DNA of 64,000 nucleotides from RGIG995 sp045603745 (GTDB lineage Bacteria > Bacillota > Clostridia > Oscillospirales > UBA644), in contig JAZUMQ010000003.1 in NCBI GenBank assembly GCA_045603745.1, positions 1-64,000 on the forward strand, given 5' to 3'. Each line of letters starts with the position of its first letter. Position 1 is the stretch's first letter. The notes under the pieces are model-generated. The model was not told where the DNA came from, did no database searches, and saw only the letters and a program-made list of their open reading frames with translations. A program made the position numbers and the translations under genes. This document shows positions 58,727 to 64,000 of this stretch, piece after piece.

Positions 58727-60028
58727 TTATATTATACCACAATTTTCCGATTTTTGCAAGTCTCCCTTACAAACCGAATCTCCGGCCTCGGTAATACGGA
58801 CGGAAAGGATCTGACCGGTGAGACAAATATTGCTTTGAACCGAAACTGAAAGGGAGTTGGCGGCAGAACCGGTGTAGATGCCATTCTTCCCCTGTTCAAA
58901 GAGAATGGGTAACGTGCGACCCACGTATTTTTCCCGGTTGATTTTTTCCAACCGATCGGAAAGTGCTAACATACGACGGCAACGCTCCTTTTTCACCGAG
59001 GGATCGACGGGATCGGGCATATCCCAAGCGGCAGTTCCCCGGCGGGGAGAAAAGGGGAACACGTTAATTTTGGAAAATCCGATTTTCTCTGCAAATTCAA
59101 GGGTTTCCCCAAATTCTTCTTCCGTCTCGCCGGGAAATCCGACGATAATGTCGGTGGTCAGAGAAAGGTCGGGGAACGCCTTTCGCAACAATTCCACACC
59201 GTTGGCGTATTCTTCGGCGGTATAACGGCGGCGCATACGCTTCAGCGTGGCAGTACAGCCACTTTGCAGAGAAAGATTGAAATGGGGACAAAGGTGTTTC
59301 AGAGATTTCAATCTCTGCACCGTTTCCGGGGTCACCATAACCGGTTCCGTTGAACCGAGACGGATCCGTTCCAAGCCGGGGATCTCGTCCAACTTTTCCA
59401 ACAGATCGCAGAGGGAAAACCGACCGTGTTCCTTGCCGTAACTGTCCAAATGAATTCCGGTCAAAACGATTTCCCGATAGCCTTTTTTTACCAGATTTTC
59501 CACCTCAGAAACCGCATCGTTGATCTCTTTACTGCGAATGGGGCCTCGGGCGTAGGGAATAATACAATAGGCGCAAAAATTACAGCAACCGTCTTGAATT
59601 TTAACGGTAGCGCGCACCCGTTCATCGCTGACTAAGGTCATCTCCTCGAAAGATCGGTGAGATAAAATGGGAGGCACTTCCCGTAGAGGCTGGCGGTAAG
59701 CAAGAAATTCTTTCACTAAAGCGGGAAGGCGGGTCTTGTCCTTGTTTCCGAGAACAATATCCGCTTCCGGGAGAGAATCGGGGTCGGTCTGAGCAAGACA
59801 CCCCAGCACACAGACCACCGAATCCGGAGAAACTCGGCGCGCCCGGCGCATCATCTGGCGGCTTTTCCGAGTACTTTCTTCGGTGACGGCACAGGAATGA
59901 ATGATACAAACGTCGCAAGGAGTTCCGAACGGAACGAATTCCGCGGTTCCGTCATCAAAAAGGTGGCGAAGAACCTGACTTTCGTAATGGTTGACTTTGC
60001 AACCCAAAGTGCAAAGGGAAATTTTCAT
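58727..60028 (-). CDS. mtaB: tRNA t6A37 methylthiotransferase MtaB
   Basis: A 433-residue radical SAM methylthiotransferase (YqeV), which converts t6A37 to ms2t6A37. The N-terminal UPF0004 domain starts LCTLGCKVNHYESQ and contains three Cys for the second cluster (including IIHSCAVTEES); the radical SAM motif is CCNFCAYC (C-x3-C-x2-C), followed by IIPYARGPIRSK. A C-terminal TRAM domain is present but short. It works on the product of TsaD (37.6 kb). Confidence 0.92.
   Translation of the reverse strand: MKISLCTLGCKVNHYESQVLRHLFDDGTAEFVPFGTPCDVCIIHSCAVTEESTRKSRQMMRRARRVSPDSVVCVLGCLAQTDPDSLPEADIVLGNKDKTRLPALVKEFLAYRQPLREVPPILSHRSFEEMTLVSDERVRATVKIQDGCCNFCAYCIIPYARGPIRSKEINDAVSEVENLVKKGYREIVLTGIHLDSYGKEHGRFSLCDLLEKLDEIPGLERIRLGSTEPVMVTPETVQRLKSLKHLCPHFNLSLQSGCTATLKRMRRRYTAEEYANGVELLRKAFPDLSLTTDIIVGFPGETEEEFGETLEFAEKIGFSKINVFPFSPRRGTAAWDMPDPVDPSVKKERCRRMLALSDRLEKINREKYVGRTLPILFEQGKNGIYTGSAANSLSVSVQSNICLTGQILSVRITEAGDSVCKGDLQKSENCGII
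58731..58759 (-). promoter_or_regulatory. parE-parC promoter inside the end of mtaB
   Basis: TTGCAA (58754-58759) and TATAAT (58731-58736) on the minus strand, 17 bases apart, with TGG before the -10. The promoter lies in the last codons of mtaB. Confidence 0.65.
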
Positions 60029-60127
60029 AAAAAATCGGCAACTCCTAACAAAATGTACTAATATTATACATTATACAATATTTTGCAGGTTTTTACAAGA
60101 GAATTTACAAAATTTTCAAAAGCAGAA

Positions 60128-60154
60128 GACCGCCGGCAGATTGAGCAGGCGGTC
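60128..60154 (-). terminator. Hairpin after the Cys-rich small gene
   Basis: GACCGCC (60128-60134) pairs with GGCGGTC (60148-60154). The following minus-strand tract has only TTTT, so it is a weak terminator. Confidence 0.5.
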
Positions 60155-60173
60155 CTGAGGAAAGGGAACAAGT

Positions 60174-60332
60174 TCAGCAACGACAATCGTGGTCACAACG
60201 GTCGCAACAGTTGTTATCGCTGGAACGGTCGAAGCACAAGAAATATAAGACAATTATTGCGATTACGATAATCCACCAAGAATTAGAATTGTCGTTGTTT
60301 CCGGAGCAGTTGTTTTGATTACCAAACAGCAT
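60174..60332 (-). CDS. 52-residue membrane protein with Cys-rich tail
   Basis: ATG 60332 has GAGGTG 8 bases upstream. The peptide has an Asn/Ser-rich head (GNQNNCSGNNDNSNSWW), one membrane helix (about 19-33) and a tail DNNCCDRCDHDCRC with five Cys. The tail could bind a metal or form disulfides. I do not recognise a family; small helix-plus-Cys peptides are common near sporulation genes of Clostridia. A longer frame upstream of the ATG is not used. Confidence 0.6.
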   Translation of the reverse strand: MLFGNQNNCSGNNDNSNSWWIIVIAIIVLYFLCFDRSSDNNCCDRCDHDCRC

Positions 60333-60425
60333 ATCGATCACCTCAATCCATTTTATGCGAAAGCACGCAAAGGGTGAATCGCACAAGAAAAGCGCTTTTT
60401 TCACAAAAAAATTGCATTTCCGCTC

Positions 60426-60454
60426 TTGTAATGCTATGATAATTGTGTTATAAT
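60426..60454 (+). promoter_or_regulatory. Promoter of the LRR protein gene
   Basis: TTGTAA (60426-60431) and TATAAT (60449-60454), 17 bases apart. Confidence 0.65.
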
Positions 60455-60508
60455 GTATATTATTTAGTTCTGACGCGCGTGCACACACGCATACACGGAG
60501 GTATTCAT

Positions 60509-62287
60509 ATGACCGGACAAGACCTGCCCGAAAAAGACCTTCCCATAAACAAATCAAAAACCGAAGCATCGAAATCCCCCTCGAACCTTCTGAAATTCTG
60601 GCGCTGGTTCTGCGGTAAGAATCCGGACGGAAGCCGACAAGAGCCGGTAGTGCAATCTCAAAATCGAACCGTCTTTCGGTACATTGCGGTTCTGCTTGCA
60701 TTTCTCGGAATTCTGGGGATCGCGATTGCCGTTTATCAGATCCCGAAAATCGTGGAAGAAGGCGGAGTACGGATCGTTTGGTTGGAAGATCTTTTTGACG
60801 GAGACCGAACCGAAGAAGAACGAAACTACGATCACACTTCCACCCACGAAAGTGCCTTTGCCTATCGGATCAACCAAGACGGCACCATCGCTCTGTGCGG
60901 ATATTTAGGCATTGACGTTGACGTGATCATTCCAAGAACCATCGGAGGGAAACCGGTAACGACCATCGACAACGGTGCTTTTGCTCTGGAAGACATTAAG
61001 ACGATTACCATGCACGATACCGTGACGTCTGTCGGAGACAATGCCTTTTCCGGTTGCAAAAATCTGACAACCGCCGTTTTATCGAAAAATCTTTTGGAAT
61101 TGGGGAAAAATGCTTTTAGCGGTTGCGAAGCGTTGACTGAAATTCTCATTCCGGGAAGTATCACCGAAATCAAAGACAACACCTTCCGGCAATGCACCGG
61201 ACTGCAAAAGGTCACCCTTTCGGAAGGACTGACCAAAATCGGGAACTACGCCTTTGCGGAAACCGGAATTACCGAAATCACCTTTCCCGCAACACTGAAA
61301 AGAACCGAAAAAGGAGCGTTTTTTTCTTGCTCGGATCTGATGACCGTCAACATGGCAGAAGGGTTGAACACCATCGGAGAAGAAACCTTTTCGGACTGTA
61401 AATCCCTGACCTCGGTCAATTTACCGGATTCGTTAAAAACTTTGGGCAGTCGCGCTTTCGCCCGGTGTACGGGATTGACGGGATTTTCCGGCGGCAAAAA
61501 CGTGAAAACGGTGGGAGAAGATTGTTTTTCAAACGCCGAAATGCCGACGGGAAATAAAGTTCAGATCATTCTGGGCGACGGACTTTTGGTAAAATACTTT
61601 GGAAGCGAATTTGCCGTAGAAATCGACGATGACGTCAAGACCATTTGCAACGGAGCGTTTGAAGGAAATCAAACGATGACCATGGTGATGATTCCTTCCG
61701 GCGTTACTTCCGTAGAAGATCGGGCATTCCGAAATTGCACGGCACTCTCTTCCGTCCTTCTGCCAACCTCGGTCACTCACATCGGAAACGAAGCCTTTGC
61801 AGGGTGCATATCTCTCTCCGGGATTATCATTCCCTCGGGACTGAAAACCATGGGAGAAGGAGCTTTTGCTCTGTGCCGGTCTTTGAAAGGGATTTCCCTT
61901 CCTGCGACTTTAGAAGTAGTTCCGACCAATGCTTTTGCAAGATGTACGGATCTGATTGACCTTGTATTGGACGGACAAACCGAAATAAGCGCCGGAGCCT
62001 TTGCAAACTGCACAAGACTGGAATGGATCACCATTCCGAACACGGTGAAATCCATCGGAGATCACGCCTTTTCCGGCTGTACGATGCTCAACTCCATCAG
62101 CCTGCGACCGGGGATTCTCTCCATCGGGAACGGCGCCTTTTCCGCAACCTACATTCGTACCATTACACTCCCCGCGACCCTGACCCATTTGGGCGAGAAT
62201 CTGTTTGAGGATTGTTCCCGGCTTTACGCCGTATCCACAGTCAGAGGAACTTATGCCGATACTTGGGCGACGGAACGAGGATATTGA
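60509..62287 (+). CDS. Membrane-anchored BspA-type leucine-rich repeat protein
   Basis: A 592-residue type II membrane protein: a basic cytoplasmic head (1-57), one membrane helix (about 60-80) and an exterior of about 15 LRR_5 repeats of 23 residues (pattern IG-x-NAF-x-GC-x-x-L-x-x-I-x-x-P). The repeat run is broken once near residues 335-370 (LGDGLLVKYFGSE) and ends with the ADTWATERGY cap typical of clostridial BspA proteins. Such domains bind host or bacterial surface molecules. Start ATG 60509 has CGGAGGT upstream; an in-frame upstream start lies over the -10. Confidence 0.8.
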   Translation: MTGQDLPEKDLPINKSKTEASKSPSNLLKFWRWFCGKNPDGSRQEPVVQSQNRTVFRYIAVLLAFLGILGIAIAVYQIPKIVEEGGVRIVWLEDLFDGDRTEEERNYDHTSTHESAFAYRINQDGTIALCGYLGIDVDVIIPRTIGGKPVTTIDNGAFALEDIKTITMHDTVTSVGDNAFSGCKNLTTAVLSKNLLELGKNAFSGCEALTEILIPGSITEIKDNTFRQCTGLQKVTLSEGLTKIGNYAFAETGITEITFPATLKRTEKGAFFSCSDLMTVNMAEGLNTIGEETFSDCKSLTSVNLPDSLKTLGSRAFARCTGLTGFSGGKNVKTVGEDCFSNAEMPTGNKVQIILGDGLLVKYFGSEFAVEIDDDVKTICNGAFEGNQTMTMVMIPSGVTSVEDRAFRNCTALSSVLLPTSVTHIGNEAFAGCISLSGIIIPSGLKTMGEGAFALCRSLKGISLPATLEVVPTNAFARCTDLIDLVLDGQTEISAGAFANCTRLEWITIPNTVKSIGDHAFSGCTMLNSISLRPGILSIGNGAFSATYIRTITLPATLTHLGENLFEDCSRLYAVSTVRGTYADTWATERGY

Positions 62288-62314
62288 TAAAAAAGATAAG
62301 GGGATAACGACCAT

Positions 62315-63781
62315 ATGGATCTGATTTACAACGACGCATTGCTCTGTGATTTTTATGAATTCACCATGGGCAACGGATACTTGAAACAAGGAAAAAAAGA
62401 CACCGTCAGCTGTTTTGACTTATATTTCCGCAAAGTTCCCGACAACGGCGGCTTTGCCATCGCGGCGGGTCTGCAATCGGTAATTGAATACATCAAAGGG
62501 TTGCATTTTGCACCGGAAGATATTGATTATCTCCGGTCGAAAGGGTTGTTCTGCGAAGAATTTTTGGACTATCTGGCAAATTTCAAATTTGAATGTGACG
62601 TCCGTGCCATACCGGAAGGTACTCCCATCTTCCCCAACGAACCCATCGTGACGGTGAAAGGGCCTGCCATTCAGGCGCAATTACTGGAAACCATGTTACT
62701 GATTGCCATCAATCATCAATCTTTGATTGCAACCAAAGCCCACCGCATCGTAAAAGCGGCAAAGGGGCGTCCTGTTTTTGAATTCGGTTCTCGGCGGGCG
62801 CAAGGAAACAACGCCGCTATTTTGGGAGCCCGGGCGGCGTATATTGCCGGTTGTGCGGGAACTGCCTGTGCAGTCTGCGAACAACTTTTCGGAATCCCTG
62901 CCGTGGGAACGATGGCACATTCCTGGATCCAGATGTTTGACAGTGAATACGAAGCGTTCAAAGCCTATGCGGAAATGTACCCCAACGCCTGCACGCTGCT
63001 GGTAGATACGTACAACGTTCTAAAGTCGGGAATTCCCAACGCCATTAAGGTTCACAAGGAAGTTCTGGAACCCATGGGGGCTCGTCTGAAAGGAATTCGC
63101 ATCGACTCGGGAGACGTGGCATACCTGACCAAGAAAACCCGAAAAATCCTGGACGAAGCGGGGTTGGAAGATTGTAAAATCTTCGTTTCCAACTCTTTGG
63201 ACGAATATATTATCCGAGATATTCTTTCCCAAGGGGCAAAAATTGACAATTTCGGGGTAGGCGAACGGTTGATTACTTCCAAGAGCGAACCGGTATTCGG
63301 AGGCGTTTACAAAGTTGTCGCCGTAGAAGAAAAGGGAGAAATGATTCCCAAGATCAAATGCTCGGAAAACGTGGAGAAGATCACCAACCCCTGCGAAAAG
63401 GAAATTTGGCGGCTTTACTCCAATACCACCGGACAAATGTTGGCGGATCTCATCGCCATTCGGGGAGAAGAATTTGACTTTACCAAACCCATTGAACTGT
63501 TCCACCCGGATTTCCCCTGGAAACGGAAAACCTTTGAAAATTACACGGCGAAGAAACTTTTGGTCCCGATCTTTGAGAAAGGGAAATTGGTTTACGATCT
63601 GCCCTCGGCTCAAGAAATTCGGGACTATTGTGCGGAACAAACCGGTCACCTTTGGGAAGAAGTGGTTCGGTTTGAAAATCCGGAACATTACTACGTGGAC
63701 CTGTCCCAAAAACTTTGGGATACTAAGCGTGCACTTTTGATGAAAGCAAACGTAATACAGGGGAACGCCAATGACAGATGA
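62315..63781 (+). CDS. pncB: Nicotinate phosphoribosyltransferase
   Basis: A 488-residue NAPRTase that makes nicotinate mononucleotide from nicotinate, PRPP and ATP for NAD salvage. It starts DALLCDFYEFTMGNGYL; the active-site block EFGSRRAQG (with Arg residues binding PRPP), GTMAHSWIQ and IRIDSGDVAYL are conserved. Long bacterial form with a C-terminal extension. Its last 11 bases overlap the recJ start. Confidence 0.93.
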   Translation: MDLIYNDALLCDFYEFTMGNGYLKQGKKDTVSCFDLYFRKVPDNGGFAIAAGLQSVIEYIKGLHFAPEDIDYLRSKGLFCEEFLDYLANFKFECDVRAIPEGTPIFPNEPIVTVKGPAIQAQLLETMLLIAINHQSLIATKAHRIVKAAKGRPVFEFGSRRAQGNNAAILGARAAYIAGCAGTACAVCEQLFGIPAVGTMAHSWIQMFDSEYEAFKAYAEMYPNACTLLVDTYNVLKSGIPNAIKVHKEVLEPMGARLKGIRIDSGDVAYLTKKTRKILDEAGLEDCKIFVSNSLDEYIIRDILSQGAKIDNFGVGERLITSKSEPVFGGVYKVVAVEEKGEMIPKIKCSENVEKITNPCEKEIWRLYSNTTGQMLADLIAIRGEEFDFTKPIELFHPDFPWKRKTFENYTAKKLLVPIFEKGKLVYDLPSAQEIRDYCAEQTGHLWEEVVRFENPEHYYVDLSQKLWDTKRALLMKANVIQGNANDR

Positions 63782-64000
63782 AAAGTGGATCGTCCGAAAA
63801 CAGGACGAAGACACCGTTGTACGAATACGAAAAGAACATGGTTTACCCGAAGCGGTTGCCCGGTTGTTATGCAACCGGGGATTAACCGAATCGGGGCAGA
63901 TTCAGCGGTTTCTCAAAAACGATCTGACGACGAATCTACACGATCCGTTTCTGCTTGCAGATATGGACAAAGCGGTAGCGCGGGTCGAAAAAGCCATTGA
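63771..64000 (+). CDS. recJ: Single-strand DNA exonuclease RecJ, 5' part
   Basis: Seventy-six codons from ATG 63771 (GGGGAA 6 bases upstream) to the window edge. The segment VARLLCNRGLTESGQIQRFL followed by LHDPFLLADMDKAVARVEKAI is the standard RecJ N terminus just before the DHH phosphoesterase domain, which lies outside the window. RecJ degrades single-stranded DNA 5' to 3' in recombination and repair. It overlaps the end of pncB by 11 bases. Confidence 0.85.
   Translation, partial: MTDEKWIVRKQDEDTVVRIRKEHGLPEAVARLLCNRGLTESGQIQRFLKNDLTTNLHDPFLLADMDKAVARVEKAI

Noticed and set aside
1..64000. CRISPR arrays, insertion sequences, prophage or defence islands
   Set aside because: No spaced short repeats, transposase, integrase or known defence gene was found in any frame.

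Overview
The window looks like chromosome of a spore-forming, low-to-mid GC clostridial Firmicute (Bacillota, class Clostridia). The evidence is a near-complete set of Firmicutes housekeeping genes (lepA-hemW, rplM-rpsI, rqcH, trmK, typA, tsaD, mtaB, a parE-parC pair, a MecA-type adaptor), sporulation-type genes (CwlD amidase, an M23/M50 SpoIVFA-SpoIVFB-like pair, a DivIVA-domain protein), and very regular vegetative promoters (TTGACA-N17-TATAAT) with AGGAGG-type ribosome binding sites. No rRNA, phage, transposase or CRISPR array is visible. One tRNA (Thr, CGT) is present. I do not assign a genus.

Layout. 1-4.8 kb: a secreted-protein gene leaving the left edge, a truncated AraC gene, and a sugar operon (TIM-barrel isomerase plus two Gfo/Idh/MocA dehydrogenases) divergent from an AraC regulator; the two promoters are folded into one perfect palindrome. 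4.8-12.4 kb: efp, cwlD, hemW, lepA, a NYN-domain protein, a membrane-anchored toroid-repeat protein, an esterase, a small membrane protein and tRNA-Thr. 12.4-17 kb: a decayed GH20-like gene, rodA, the M23/M50 pair, a DUF4364 protein, a DivIVA-domain protein and an unannotated 35-residue membrane peptide. 17-20 kb: acetyltransferase, a 3D/G5 cell-wall protein with a structured leader, rpsI and rplM. 20-27.6 kb: a minus-strand run of LamG surface protein, PpiC lipoprotein, DUF1858 protein, trmK, Nif3-like protein and rqcH.

27.6-31.8 kb: a radical SAM/DUF2344 pair, then a preQ1-I riboswitch, queT and galU. 31.8-37.6 kb: a response regulator/histidine kinase operon, a GH110-like galactosidase and a MecA-like adaptor; the last 93 bases of the adaptor gene, carrying a consensus promoter, occur twice and drive both the galactosidase gene and the two-component operon. 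37.6-48 kb: tsaD, a 123-residue unknown, a ParB-like gene, a CDF transporter, typA, an acyltransferase gene broken by one in-frame TGA, a zinc-ribbon protein, a sigma factor, a sugar ABC ATPase and proC. 48-64 kb: PAP2 phosphatase, glpK, htpG, pfkA, a YwaF-like protein, parC, parE, mtaB, a Cys-rich mini-protein, a BspA-type LRR membrane protein, pncB and the start of recJ.

Functional threads are carbohydrate use (sugar operon, GH110, ABC ATPase, glpK, pfkA, GH20 relic), cell envelope and sporulation (cwlD, rodA, M23/M50, 3D protein, DivIVA), and translation or tRNA modification (efp, lepA, rqcH, trmK, tsaD, mtaB, queT, typA). The most unusual features are regulatory: the palindromic double promoter at 3835-3871, the duplicated gene-tail/promoter cassette at 34.8 and 37.0 kb, the repeats and riboswitch before queT, and the leader before the 3D protein gene. 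I found no convincing new multi-gene defence or mobile system.
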